Source of the DNA: Clostridia bacterium
GTDB lineage: Bacteria; Bacillota; Clostridia; Christensenellales; Borkfalkiaceae
DNA: 43,956 nt
Direction: 5' to 3'
Assembly (NCBI GenBank): GCA_900768525.1
Contig: CAAGDF010000020.1
Coordinates: 1 to 43,956, forward strand
The position numbers were made by a program, and so were the translations under genes. Positions 14,930 through 22,940 of the stretch are shown here, in pieces (the stretch's first letter is position 1; the number at the start of each line of letters is the position of its first letter). The notes under the pieces were generated by a model that saw only the letters and a list, made by a program, of their open reading frames with translations, had not been told where the DNA came from and ran no database searches.

Positions 14930-16228
14930 ATGGGAGTATCTTTATTTGATATTTTGCGCAAACAAGACGAAGAGCGCGAGAATGTGAAAGCAGCCGAAAA
15001 CGGCGAGAGTTATTCCGCCGCGAGTAATGCAACTGCCGAGCCTGCGGCAAATACAGAACTTTCGTCCTCGGAGAAAAACGACGAAACGAAAGAAAACGAA
15101 TTTTTGTCGGACGGCGAAGCCGAAAGTTTCGGCTCGTCAACCGTCGAAAATAGCAATTCGACCGCAACCGAAACGAGCGAAAATCCTTTTGAAAGTTTCG
15201 GCTCGGAGTTTTCCGAAATGCCCGAAACCGAAATGCCGAAAGATTTTGGCGGCGACGCGCCCGCCGAAGCGGTAGTAGATGAACCTGTAAAAGTTGTCGA
15301 ACCCGAAACGGAGGCTAGCGAAGAGTTTACCGAAGAAGTAACGGAAACACTCGCAAATGAGGCTGCCGAAGAACCCTCCGAAAACCAAACGGTTAAGGAC
15401 GAACCGATCGAAAAAGAGCCTTTTGCTAAGGAAGAGTTTACCGAAAACGAAAACGTTACGGCAAGCGAAAAGCCCGCCGAAGTTGAACAGGAAAACGTTC
15501 AGCCGCATGTACAAACGAGTACGGACGCATACTGCAGCGACGATTTGAAAGAACAATTCAGGTTAAGAAAATTTGCGACTTTTGCGTCTAAAATCGATCT
15601 GGACTGCACGATGCCTAACTTGTCGTCCTCGGAAATAGCCGACCGCGCCGAGCAGGCGAAACTGTTCGGTTTGGCGTCCGTTTGCACGCTTGCAAGCCGA
15701 ATGAGAATGTTCAAAAAACAGTCAGCCGAACAGGTGTTTTGCGCTGTAATCGCTTATCCGTCGGGCGAAATGACCGAAAAATCTAAAATTTGCGAGATCC
15801 GCGAGGCGAAGAGCAACGGCGCGAAAGAGATTGACGTATTTTTCAGAATTTCGGCTTTAAAGGACGAAAAACGCAAGAATATCATTAAATCGCTGAAGAA
15901 ATATCGCTTTGTAATCGGCAAGAAGAACGTGTTTAAACTCTCGATAGACAGCTTGCTTATCACCAACGAAGAAGCCGAGTTCATCGTCGAGGCGGCGACT
16001 GCGGCTAAGGTAGATTATCTTGTAGTCCGCAACTGCGCGTTAAACGACGAACGCACGAAACTTTTCTTCTCGGGGCTGTGCGCGGGCAAACTTAAACTCG
16101 AGTTTTCCGACTGCATTATCAATCTTTCATCCGCCGAAAAACTCAGCGCGATCGGCACGGATAAATTCCTGCTGCACGACGCTCTTGCCGTTGCCGCTAC
16201 CATGCGCGAGGAAATCAATAGAGAATAA
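14930..16228 (+). CDS. Acidic-tail protein with degenerate deoxyribose-phosphate aldolase-like domain
   Basis: A 432-aa protein in two parts. Residues 1 to about 205 are highly acidic, rich in Glu, Ser, Thr and Ala, and probably disordered (EFTEEVTETLANEAAEE). Residues about 210-432 follow the DeoC (DERA) pattern: KIDLDCTMPNLSSSEI, GLASVCTLASRMRMF, GAKEIDVFFRISALK, FKLSIDSLLITNEEAE and VDYLVVRN. Aligned by eye to E. coli DeoC, the active-site aspartate is kept (D302), but the Schiff-base lysine K167 falls on V365 and the relay lysine K201 in VGFKPAGG falls in LEFSDCII, so neither is present. The barrel is therefore probably a pseudoenzyme with a binding or structural role. Single gene with its own promoter and terminator. 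The DeoC assignment was made from memory, without a profile search. Confidence 0.7.
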   Translation: MGVSLFDILRKQDEERENVKAAENGESYSAASNATAEPAANTELSSSEKNDETKENEFLSDGEAESFGSSTVENSNSTATETSENPFESFGSEFSEMPETEMPKDFGGDAPAEAVVDEPVKVVEPETEASEEFTEEVTETLANEAAEEPSENQTVKDEPIEKEPFAKEEFTENENVTASEKPAEVEQENVQPHVQTSTDAYCSDDLKEQFRLRKFATFASKIDLDCTMPNLSSSEIADRAEQAKLFGLASVCTLASRMRMFKKQSAEQVFCAVIAYPSGEMTEKSKICEIREAKSNGAKEIDVFFRISALKDEKRKNIIKSLKKYRFVIGKKNVFKLSIDSLLITNEEAEFIVEAATAAKVDYLVVRNCALNDERTKLFFSGLCAGKLKLEFSDCIINLSSAEKLSAIGTDKFLLHDALAVAATMREEINRE

Positions 16229-16261
16229 GTTGCAAATTTTATAAAAGCAAAATGCAAATAA

Positions 16262-16306
16262 ATCGGCGGGCAAGCGGTAAAAGGCGAACCTGCCGATAAG
16301 TTTTTT
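16262..16306 (+). terminator. Rho-independent terminator after the DeoC-like gene
   Basis: ATCGGCGGG (16262-16270) pairs with CCTGCCGAT (16289-16297), with one G-T pair, followed by AAG and six Ts. Confidence 0.75.
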
Positions 16307-16327
16307 GTGCAATTTTGCCGTTTATGC

Positions 16328-16356
16328 TTGACAACTGCCGCAAAATATAATATACT
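16328..16356 (+). promoter_or_regulatory. Consensus promoter of the ABC exporter operon
   Basis: TTGACA (16328-16333), 17-bp spacer, TATACT (16351-16356). The predicted start near 16363 gives a leader of about 105 nt that contains three tandem 22-bp repeats. Confidence 0.75.
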
Positions 16357-16386
16357 ATAACGCGCGTTCTAAAACGACTGTTTGAG

Positions 16387-16452
16387 CGTGCATTGTTTTT
16401 ATATTAAACGTGCGTTGTTTTTATATCAAACGTTCGTTGTTTTTATATTAAA
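16387..16452 (+). repeat. Three 22-bp tandem repeats in the ABC operon leader
   Basis: Units at 16387-16408, 16409-16430 and 16431-16452, each reading CGTKCRTTGTTTTTATATYAAA with one to three differences. They lie between the promoter and the ribosome site, ending 17 bases before the start codon. Confidence 0.85.
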
Positions 16453-16469
16453 GCGGGAAAGGAAAAATT

Positions 16470-17180
16470 ATGCTTGAAATAAGAAATCTTACAAAAAAGT
16501 ACAAAGGGGGCAAGGTTGCGGTAGACAATTTATCGCTCACCGTGGAGGCGGGCGATATTTTTGCCTTTATCGGGCACAACGGCGCGGGCAAATCCACAAC
16601 GATTAAATCTGTCGTTGGTATTCTCGAGTTCGATTCGGGCGATATTTTTATCGACGGGCACTCGGTTAAAGACGAACCTATGGCTTGCAAAAAAGACCTT
16701 GCTTACATACCCGATAACCCCGATATTTACGATCATCTGACGGGTATTCAGTATCTGAATTTTATCGGCGACGTGTTCGGCGTGGATTCGGCAACGCGTA
16801 CGGCGAAAATCGACGATTATGCCACGCGGTTCGATATAAAGAAAAATCTCGGCGATATGGTCGGTTCTTATTCGCACGGAATGAAACAAAAACTCGTGTT
16901 GATATCCGCGCTTATGCATTCGCCTAAACTGCTCGTTATGGACGAACCGTTCGTCGGGCTTGATCCCAAGGCGAGTTTCGAGGTGAAAAATATCATGCGC
17001 GAACTTTGCAAGGAGGGCGCAGCGATATTCTTCTCTACCCATGTGCTTGAGGTTGCCGAAAAACTTTGCAATAAAGTTGCTATTATAAAGGACGGCAAGT
17101 TGGTTGTTTGCGGCGATACCGAAACGGTTGTCGGCTCCGGCTCGCTCGAATCCGTATTCCTTAAGAGCGAAGAGGTGTAA
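16470..17180 (+). CDS. ABC transporter ATPase (ABC-2 exporter type)
   Basis: A 236-aa ATPase with Walker A GHNGAGKST, Walker B LLVMDEPFVGLDP and a variant signature SYSHGMKQK in place of LSGGQ, as is common in EcsA/CcmA-like export ATPases. It pairs with the permease beginning two bases after its stop. It would power export of an unknown substrate across the cytoplasmic membrane. Preceded by GGGAAAGG. The leader repeats suggest phase- or structure-dependent control. The DeoC-like gene upstream is separated by a terminator, so this is a new unit. Confidence 0.9.
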   Translation: MLEIRNLTKKYKGGKVAVDNLSLTVEAGDIFAFIGHNGAGKSTTIKSVVGILEFDSGDIFIDGHSVKDEPMACKKDLAYIPDNPDIYDHLTGIQYLNFIGDVFGVDSATRTAKIDDYATRFDIKKNLGDMVGSYSHGMKQKLVLISALMHSPKLLVMDEPFVGLDPKASFEVKNIMRELCKEGAAIFFSTHVLEVAEKLCNKVAIIKDGKLVVCGDTETVVGSGSLESVFLKSEEV

Positions 17181-17182
17181 CC

Positions 17183-18793
17183 TTGAAAACCTTTTTATCT
17201 TTATTAAAAGTCGATCTTCTTCGGCTGTTCGGAATCAACAAAGCAATAAAAAGCGGCAAGGGCGGCGGACGGATTGTCGCCATCGCGATAGGAGCGGTGT
17301 TCGTCGGCTTGTTTGTAATAGTCGAATCTGCTGCGCTCACGCTGTCGTTTGCGGCAATGCTGCCCTCGGGCGAAAAATACAAAGCGCTTGCCGTATCGAT
17401 TTGCCTTTATATTATAGTGGTCTTGTTTTTGACCGTCGGCACGTCGCGAATTATGTTCGGCTGTACCGATTACGACTTGCTTATGTCGTTGCCGATAAAG
17501 CCGAGCGCGGTGGTCTTGTCTAAAATCGCTTACGTTTACATAGTAGATTTTTTGTTTGCCGTTGCGTTTATAGTGCCGTCGGGCATAATTTGCGGCATTG
17601 CCGAAAACGCTGTGCTCGTTTACTCGCTGTGCTCCGTGCTGTATTGCTTTTTTATACCGCTTGTGCCGATGGCGGTAGGGCTCGGAATCGGTACGCTTGT
17701 TTCGTTTATCGTTTCTAAAATACAAAACAAAACGCTCGTCGGCGTGGTCGGCTCGGCGCTGTTTATCGCGCTGTATCTGCTGTTTTTGTTTGGAAATAAC
17801 GAATCGGAAGGCTCGTGGCTGTTTTCGTTTTTCAGTAACGCGTCGTTTGCGCCCGTATGGTTTATCGCTTCGGGTATAGCGGGCAAGCCGACAGGACTGC
17901 TTGCAACCGTTTTCGGTTCTTTGGTTGTCGGCATGCTGACGGTATGGGTGATTTCGGCAAACTATAAGCGCATAAATCAGTCTATCGCCGCAAAAGTCGG
18001 CGGTAAAAAATTCGTTATGCAAGGGCAAACGCAGTCAAGCGTTAAAAAAACGCTCCTCCGCCGTGAATTCAAATTGTTTTTCTCATCGTCAACCAATATT
18101 ATGAATTCGCTTATCGGACCTGTGGTCGTTATCGCACTGAGTATAATGTTTCTTGTAAACGGCGGTATAACAGCCATGTTTGAGAGCAGCGGCGAATTAA
18201 ATCCCGACGAAGTTGCAAGTTCGCTGAAACTTATTTCCGATATTCTTATCTCGGCGCTGCCGTTCTTTACGGTTATGCTCATATCGGTCAATACTTACGC
18301 GTCGTATGCTTTTTCGCTCGAGGGCAAAAGACTTTGGGTGCTTAAAAGTTTGCCGATTGCCGTAAAAGATATAATCGGCGTAAAAATGTTCGTGTCTATA
18401 GTGCTTAGCGCGCCGTTCGCTGTTATCGCTACGGTTATAGCGGGAATCGGGCTTAACGCAAGCGCGTTCGATATTGTTTTTTCGTGCGTAATAGTCGTCG
18501 CGTACTGCGTGTGCGATATTGCCATCGGGCTTTTAGTCAATTTCAAATACAATTTCTTCAACTGGGTAAACGAGGCGGAAGTGGTAAAACGCGGGGCGTC
18601 CGTAATGATTTGCATGCTTATCGGTATGCTCGGCGCGCTCGTTATGGGCGGCGTTCAGATTGTTGCGACGTTGTTCGTAAGCCGCTATCTCGGTTGGATT
18701 ATACTGCTTGTACTGCTTGCGGGCCTAAGCGTATTGTTCATTAAATTATTGCTGACGGGCTGCGAACAAAAATTCAGGCGTTTGGGCGAATAG
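17183..18793 (+). CDS. ABC exporter permease subunit, about 12 membrane segments
   Basis: A 536-aa integral membrane protein beginning MKTFLSLLKVDLLRLFGINKA, the usual start of the large ABC-2-type permeases in Firmicutes, with about a dozen hydrophobic segments through to LGWIILLVLLAGLSVLFIK. It starts two bases after the ATPase stop, so the two are co-translated and form one transporter. Substrate unknown; no bacteriocin, lantibiotic or resistance gene is beside it. Conserved in plan but not recognised beyond family level. Confidence 0.85.
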   Translation: MKTFLSLLKVDLLRLFGINKAIKSGKGGGRIVAIAIGAVFVGLFVIVESAALTLSFAAMLPSGEKYKALAVSICLYIIVVLFLTVGTSRIMFGCTDYDLLMSLPIKPSAVVLSKIAYVYIVDFLFAVAFIVPSGIICGIAENAVLVYSLCSVLYCFFIPLVPMAVGLGIGTLVSFIVSKIQNKTLVGVVGSALFIALYLLFLFGNNESEGSWLFSFFSNASFAPVWFIASGIAGKPTGLLATVFGSLVVGMLTVWVISANYKRINQSIAAKVGGKKFVMQGQTQSSVKKTLLRREFKLFFSSSTNIMNSLIGPVVVIALSIMFLVNGGITAMFESSGELNPDEVASSLKLISDILISALPFFTVMLISVNTYASYAFSLEGKRLWVLKSLPIAVKDIIGVKMFVSIVLSAPFAVIATVIAGIGLNASAFDIVFSCVIVVAYCVCDIAIGLLVNFKYNFFNWVNEAEVVKRGASVMICMLIGMLGALVMGGVQIVATLFVSRYLGWIILLVLLAGLSVLFIKLLLTGCEQKFRRLGE

Positions 18794-18842
18794 CGCATAA
18801 TCGGGGACTTCGTTACATAAGTTTATGGCGGAGTCCTTATTT

Positions 18843-19127
18843 ATGCTCTTTTCTATAGAAGATCGTATCGTGCGCGAGGGGGAATATATTTGCGCCACCG
18901 GCGCGACGGTAAGGCAAACCGCGTTAGTTTTCGGCGTTAGTAAATCTTGCGTACATAAAGACGTTACCGCTAAACTGAAATATATCGATAACGTTTTGTA
19001 TCTAAAAACCGCCGCCGTTTTAAAAAGAAATTTTGCCGAAAAACATATCCGCGGCGGCATTGCCACAAAGAAAAAATATCAAAAAAAATCCGCCGATGAG
19101 TTTCTGACGGCGAATAATGTAAAATAG
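18843..19127 (+). CDS. spoIIID: Sporulation transcription factor SpoIIID
   Basis: A 94-aa DNA-binding protein that in Bacillus modulates mother-cell (sigma-E) genes during sporulation. The helix-turn-helix TVRQTALVFGVSKSCVHKDV and the conserved IRGGIATKKKY tail match the family (IRHLRGGEATKLKYK in B. subtilis). The ATG at 18843 is chosen because GGAG lies nine bases upstream; an in-frame ATG at 18825 has no ribosome site. A short inverted repeat (GGACT at 18805, AGTCC at 18832) could fold back on the ribosome site. Its presence indicates a spore-former or a recent descendant of one. Confidence 0.93.
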   Translation: MLFSIEDRIVREGEYICATGATVRQTALVFGVSKSCVHKDVTAKLKYIDNVLYLKTAAVLKRNFAEKHIRGGIATKKKYQKKSADEFLTANNVK

Positions 19128-19156
19128 CCGATAATCGACCTATAGGCTGACTTTTT
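19127..19156 (-). repeat. Interspersed palindromic repeat, copy G
   Basis: GCCGATAATCGACCTATAGGC then TGACTTTTTG (joined across 19127-19156), the near-consensus copy in reverse orientation, starting at the spoIIID stop codon. Confidence 0.8.
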
Positions 19157-19195
19157 GATTTTTTTGCATAATTTGCGTTATTGCAGGCAAAAGTG

Positions 19196-19224
19196 GCGAT
19201 AACGAACTTATAGGCAGATTTTTA
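19196..19224 (-). repeat. Interspersed palindromic repeat, copy H
   Basis: GCGATAACGAACTTATAGGC then AGATTTTTAT, same orientation as copy G and about 70 bp from it. Confidence 0.6.
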
Positions 19225-19233
19225 TAAAAAATA

Positions 19234-19400
19234 AGAAAAAACCATCGGCTTAGCCGGTGGTACTTGACTTGTTAATGAATTGGGGTTTGACAAGAGCACC
19301 GACACGTTTCGCTCAGGCTTCAAAGTTGACATTTTTATTCGAGTTTAGTGGGGTTGTTTGGCGGGTGCCTGTATAGTCAAGCACCCGCCAAAGTGCCATT
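19234..19400 (-). mobile_element. Probable IS200/IS605-type right-end remnant
   Basis: Read on the minus strand, an open stretch ends TGTRQTTPLNSNKNVNFEA followed by a TGA stop at 19313. After it come CTTGTCAAACCCC and a 9-bp hairpin, ACCACCGGC-TAA-GCCGATGGT (19241-19261), then a U-rich tract. A second, 12-bp perfect stem lies upstream (TTTGGCGGGTGC 19357-19368 with GCACCCGCCAAA 19381-19392). From memory, this order of tnpB C-terminus, short spacer and terminal hairpin marks the right end of IS200/IS605 elements, where the TnpB guide RNA is made. No transposase gene remains, so this is a decayed remnant or a non-autonomous derivative. Confidence 0.45.
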
Positions 19401-19422
19401 TGAAGTTTTAGGCATTGAAACA

Positions 19423-19451
19423 TTGACTTTTTATAATAAATGCCGCATAAT
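19423..19451 (+). promoter_or_regulatory. Promoter of the membrane protein at 19495
   Basis: TTGACT (19423-19428), 17-bp spacer, CATAAT (19446-19451); the predicted start is about 37 bases before the ATG. Confidence 0.5.
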
Positions 19452-19494
19452 TTTATACAACGTAGCCGAAAGAGCAAAAGGACGGAGAATCGAT

Positions 19495-20130
19495 ATGTCT
19501 TTGACAATGATAAAAATTCTGTTGCTTGTTGCCTGTTTCGGGCATGTGTTGTGTTGTTTTTGCGACCGCGCGATCACTTATACGCCTAACGGAAGGTTTC
19601 ATTTCGGCGATCTTAACGACAACGCAAAACTTTCCGCGCTGTTTAACGGCGCGCCGCTGAAAAATCAGTTGTTTTCGATGCTCGGCGGCGTGCTTGCGCT
19701 CACTATGTCGAGTTTCGGGTATATGGCGTTGTACGAATACGTTTCGACTTATTCCGCGGTTTACGGCGGAATATTGCTTGCGTCTTACGTCGTATTCATC
19801 GTATCGGGCACGGCGCACCATGTTTTTTGCGGCGTGGTGGAGTGGTTTTACATACGAATGGGGCGTACGGAAGAAGCGCGCGAAATCATTCTTGAGTTTT
19901 TTAAGAAAACGTCGTGCACGATGGCGATTTGCTTTTTCGGCGTGTTAGCCTTTTCCGTGGCGTTGTTCGTCGCAGTCGTTTCGGGCGCGACGGGGCTGCC
20001 GCGTTGGGCGTGTGTGTTCAACACTTTGCCGATAGTAATCGCATTGTTTCCGTTTAAAATCGTCGGTTCGTTCAACGTGTCGAGCGCTGCTATGTTTTTG
20101 GGCTTGTTTATTACGCTTTGTCTGATCTGA
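19495..20130 (+). CDS. Unknown membrane protein with about six helices
   Basis: A 211-aa integral membrane protein. The start ATG 19495 follows ACGGAGA; longer in-frame starts have no ribosome site and would run into the IS remnant. About six hydrophobic segments are visible (KILLLVACFGHVLCCFCD, MLGGVLALTMSSFGYMALYE, ...). Histidines and a glutamate cluster in the middle (GTAHHVFCGVVEWFY), which could bind a metal or a small ligand. It resembles conserved hypothetical membrane proteins of gut Clostridia (possibly the DUF6796 group), but I cannot confirm a family. Stands alone, convergent with the AraC gene. Confidence 0.7.
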   Translation: MSLTMIKILLLVACFGHVLCCFCDRAITYTPNGRFHFGDLNDNAKLSALFNGAPLKNQLFSMLGGVLALTMSSFGYMALYEYVSTYSAVYGGILLASYVVFIVSGTAHHVFCGVVEWFYIRMGRTEEAREIILEFFKKTSCTMAICFFGVLAFSVALFVAVVSGATGLPRWACVFNTLPIVIALFPFKIVGSFNVSSAAMFLGLFITLCLI

Positions 20131-20160
20131 GAAAAATATAAAAACAAAATGTAATTTTTC

Positions 20161-20280
20161 ACCGTTAGTACTTACCGCCATTAGTTGCTGCTATTAGTTT
20201 TTGCCGCATTAGTGCTTGCCGCAATCAACATTTTACTGTATTAGTTTTACTGCCGTTAGTGGTTTTACCGCCATTAGCGG
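20161..20280. repeat. Degenerate short tandem repeats between convergent genes
   Basis: Seven TTAG words, most of them in CCRTTAGT context, spaced 13-18 bases apart (starts at 20165, 20181, 20194, 20209, 20241, 20256, 20274), each followed by a T- or TTACC-rich spacer. No gene in the stretch. Could be a decayed simple repeat; it may also help end transcription. Confidence 0.5.
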
Positions 20281-20288
20281 CATTATTT

Positions 20289-21101
20289 TTACCGTTGCTT
20301 TTTAACGGGCGGGGCTTTGCGGCTGAATTCGGGCGGAAGGTATTTTTCTTCCGCTTTATACGAGTCCGCGGACGTAGTGCGGAATTCTTGCGGCGTAACG
20401 TTTTTAATCGTTTTAAAAACGGTGCAAAGGTGCGATGCGGAAGAAAATCCGCTCATTGCGGCGATTTGCGATAAACCGTAATCGGTTGATTTAAGAAGTT
20501 TTTCGGCGCAGGAGATTTTCTTTTGCGTAAGATAATCTTTCAGCGAAATGCCTTTCTTTTCGTAGAACAGCTCGCGGAAATAGTTATAATTATAACCGAT
20601 ATTCGACGCGATTTCCTTCACCGAAAGATTGCGCGTTGCGTTAACGTCGATATAGCTGAGGATATAGTCGAAATTGTCGTTTCCCTGCTGTTTTTGGGGC
20701 AGGTTGCAGCGCATAAACTGCAAAATAATTCTTTCGGCAAGGTTATTCAGCACGAGTTGAAACATAGGTTTGCGTTCCTGCAATTCGTTATAGCATTCGA
20801 GCATAAGTTTGCCTATAGTGCCGTCGTCGCGGTACAAGCCGTTTTCAAGTTCGAAATTATTGAGCGTAAACGAAATATAAATAACGTCGGTACCCTTAAC
20901 GCCTTCCTCGTTATGATATGCTTCGGGGCGAGCGATCGAGTAAGTCCCCGCTTCAAACGTGTGGTTCGTGCCGAGAATATTCACCTGTCCGTGTCCGTTG
21001 TAGTAGTAAACGAGTTCATAGTACGGGTGAAAGTGGTTTCCGTTGAAATAATCTTTGTCGTAGTTCACGCGTATGCATGATTTCAATTCCGTTCCGAGCA
21101 T
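20289..21101 (-). CDS. AraC-family regulator of the glycoside locus
   Basis: A 270-aa AraC/XylS activator with an N-terminal cupin-like sensor (HFHPYYELVYYYNGHGQVNI, residues about 23-43) and a C-terminal double helix-turn-helix (residues about 155-250, LSVKEIASNIGYNYNYFRELFYEKKGISLKDYL and LSQIAAMSGFSSASHLCTVFKT). It is divergent from the hydrolase/transport operon starting at 21606, so it very probably senses a sugar and controls that operon. Its own promoter is a perfect consensus overlapped by a palindrome (21309-21323). The leader is about 180 nt, unusually long. The unusual tail (KYLPPEFSRKAPPVKKQR) is basic and proline-rich. Confidence 0.9.
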   Translation of the reverse strand: MLGTELKSCIRVNYDKDYFNGNHFHPYYELVYYYNGHGQVNILGTNHTFEAGTYSIARPEAYHNEEGVKGTDVIYISFTLNNFELENGLYRDDGTIGKLMLECYNELQERKPMFQLVLNNLAERIILQFMRCNLPQKQQGNDNFDYILSYIDVNATRNLSVKEIASNIGYNYNYFRELFYEKKGISLKDYLTQKKISCAEKLLKSTDYGLSQIAAMSGFSSASHLCTVFKTIKNVTPQEFRTTSADSYKAEEKYLPPEFSRKAPPVKKQR

Positions 21102-21290
21102 TGTTTCCCCTTGTAAAAAATCTTGATTTAATTTGCTTTATATAATATAAAAATCGCGCTTTCGATTTTATTTAAGCCGCGCTGTTTTTAATCTTAAGCA
21201 GTGGTATTTTCAATCCCGAAAAACCGCATTTTCAATTCAAAAAACTACTGTTTTCGGGCGCGTTTTTATTTCAAAAAATATTACGGTGTG

Positions 21291-21323
21291 ATTATATCAA
21301 AAAAAATTCATATTGTCAATATG
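21291..21323 (-). promoter_or_regulatory. Consensus AraC promoter with overlapping palindrome
   Basis: On the minus strand, TTGACA (21319-21314), 17-bp spacer, TATAAT (21296-21291). The perfect 15-bp palindrome CATATTG-T-CAATATG (21309-21323) covers the -35 box, an ideal place for a repressor or for autoregulation. Confidence 0.75.
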
Positions 21324-21507
21324 TTTGACGAAAAACGCAAAAAACAACGCAAAAAGTCGGTGTTTTTTGCGTGTTTTTTATCTTTTACTGTTTTTTGCCC
21401 GTTTATGCGGTTTCAAAAATTACGGGTTGAGCATTTATAAAAATATACCTTTATGTCAAAAAATGAAGATATTCGTTGTATAAAATACGCCTGTTTGAAA
21501 AATGGTA

Positions 21508-21536
21508 TTTACAATTCGCAAATTATATATTATGAT
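21508..21536 (+). promoter_or_regulatory. Promoter of the glycoside operon
   Basis: TTTACA (21508-21513), 17-bp spacer, TATGAT (21531-21536). The imperfect boxes fit an activator-dependent promoter. The leader is about 62 nt. Confidence 0.55.
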
Positions 21537-21605
21537 TTTTCACGAAGATAGGTGCTTCGCTTGGGGCTGACAAGTCGGGCGGGGTTCATACGGGAGGATT
21601 AAACG

Positions 21606-22883
21606 ATGAAAAAAACGATAAGCATAGCACTTGCGGCAGCGGCTTTAACATGCGGCGTGGCGTCCGGTTGCAATACCAAAACTCCGCTCGATCCGCAGCA
21701 CGGAATAGCCGATCAGAGCAAGGTTTTCGGAATGTGCTATCTTCTGGAAGAGCGAAGCGTTGATTCGCTCAATATAGAAAAAGAAGTCGAGCTGATGAAG
21801 AATATGGGTGTAAAGACCGTCCGTCAGTGGATGCATTTCACGCATTTTCTTAAATCGCCCACCGAAACAAAGCAAAATTGCGAAGCGACCGAGAATATGC
21901 ACAAGCTGCTTGCCGAATGCGAAAAGGCGGGCATGGTCAATATCGGAATGAACCATCACAATTTCAATCTTGACGGTTCGACCAACTCGACCGCGAAGCC
22001 TTATTCGAGAAACACCGATCCCGACGGCAATTACGTAAAGTGGCTTGAACTCTATTATCAGGCTTGGTACACGCTCGTAAAAGAATTCCCCGAAGTAACC
22101 TATTGGGAAATAGACAACGAGCCTAACAACACCGACTTTATGTGGGACGGACAGTCGCACTCAGCGTACTCGCTTGAGCAAATGGCTGCAATCACCGCGG
22201 ACATGTTCTATTATGCGTCGCGCGCAATACATGACGCAAACCCCAACGCCATAACGATTATGGGCGGACTTACCGAACCCACGGGCTTAGGTCGCGGAAA
22301 CACGGCGAAATTCCTGCAAACGTTATACGACGATATAGCGAGCGGCGAGTTCGGGTATTTATACGGCAAAGAAGAAAAGTCGAACGCATCCAAGAATGCC
22401 GACGATTATTTTCAGGTTGCTTGCTGGCACCCGTACATGTCCGAATTCAATCAAAAGAATTTTATAGAGATCAATAACGAATACTATCAGATAGTGCTTG
22501 ATAACGAAGGCAAGCACAAGAAAGTATTCTTTACCGAAATCGGTTGGAACGACACGAACATGGGCGGCGAGCAAAACGCGATATCGGCTATGACGCAAAT
22601 GTACGAAGCGGTCAAGACCATGCCTTACGTCGAAACGGTAAACATTTTCAAACTTTACGACGTAGGCAAAAAGGGCAACTGGGACAGTTACGACGAAGTA
22701 AGATTCGGTCTGATACACGATCCCAACCCGTCGCGCGTGTACTACAAACTCGATATCGAAAAGAATTCGATAAACATTGCCGCCGACGGACGCTGTATTC
22801 CCGGCGCACCCAAGAACAAAGCGTACGAATATCAAAGACTTGCGGGCGGCTCGGGCAGCCTTGAAGTCCTTATGAGCAAGTAA
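21606..22883 (+). CDS. Lipoprotein glycoside hydrolase, clan GH-A type, first of two paralogues
   Basis: A 425-aa exported lipoprotein: signal peptide with lipobox ASGC (C22). The catalytic region has the clan GH-A pattern, with acid/base E172 in WEIDNEPNN and nucleophile E311 in FFTEIGWND on a predicted (beta/alpha)8 barrel, closest in feel to GH39/GH5-like enzymes. It would cut a glycan or glycoside outside the cell. First gene of the operon behind the AraC control region; GGGAGG precedes the ATG. It is about half identical by eye to the next gene, so the pair arose by tandem duplication. Linkage specificity cannot be read from the sequence. Confidence 0.8.
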   Translation: MKKTISIALAAAALTCGVASGCNTKTPLDPQHGIADQSKVFGMCYLLEERSVDSLNIEKEVELMKNMGVKTVRQWMHFTHFLKSPTETKQNCEATENMHKLLAECEKAGMVNIGMNHHNFNLDGSTNSTAKPYSRNTDPDGNYVKWLELYYQAWYTLVKEFPEVTYWEIDNEPNNTDFMWDGQSHSAYSLEQMAAITADMFYYASRAIHDANPNAITIMGGLTEPTGLGRGNTAKFLQTLYDDIASGEFGYLYGKEEKSNASKNADDYFQVACWHPYMSEFNQKNFIEINNEYYQIVLDNEGKHKKVFFTEIGWNDTNMGGEQNAISAMTQMYEAVKTMPYVETVNIFKLYDVGKKGNWDSYDEVRFGLIHDPNPSRVYYKLDIEKNSINIAADGRCIPGAPKNKAYEYQRLAGGSGSLEVLMSK

Positions 22884-22940
22884 CACGCGCAAGTAAAACG
22901 GTTTTTGCTCTACGATGAACGAAAACCACAAGGGGAAAAT

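Larger units (their letters stand above)
21102..21605. other. Divergent control region between AraC gene and glycoside operon
   Basis: No gene in about 500 bp. It holds the minus-strand promoter and palindrome (21291-21323), the plus-strand promoter (21508-21536) and, within the AraC leader, long-range complements CCCGAAAA near 21217 and TTTTCGGG near 21251. The direct word ATTTTCAAT occurs twice near 21208-21237. Confidence 0.5.

Noticed and set aside
17204..18028. Minus-strand frame rich in Arg/His within the permease gene
   Set aside because: Composition (RRK, HRQ runs) is typical of an antisense shadow, with no ribosome site.
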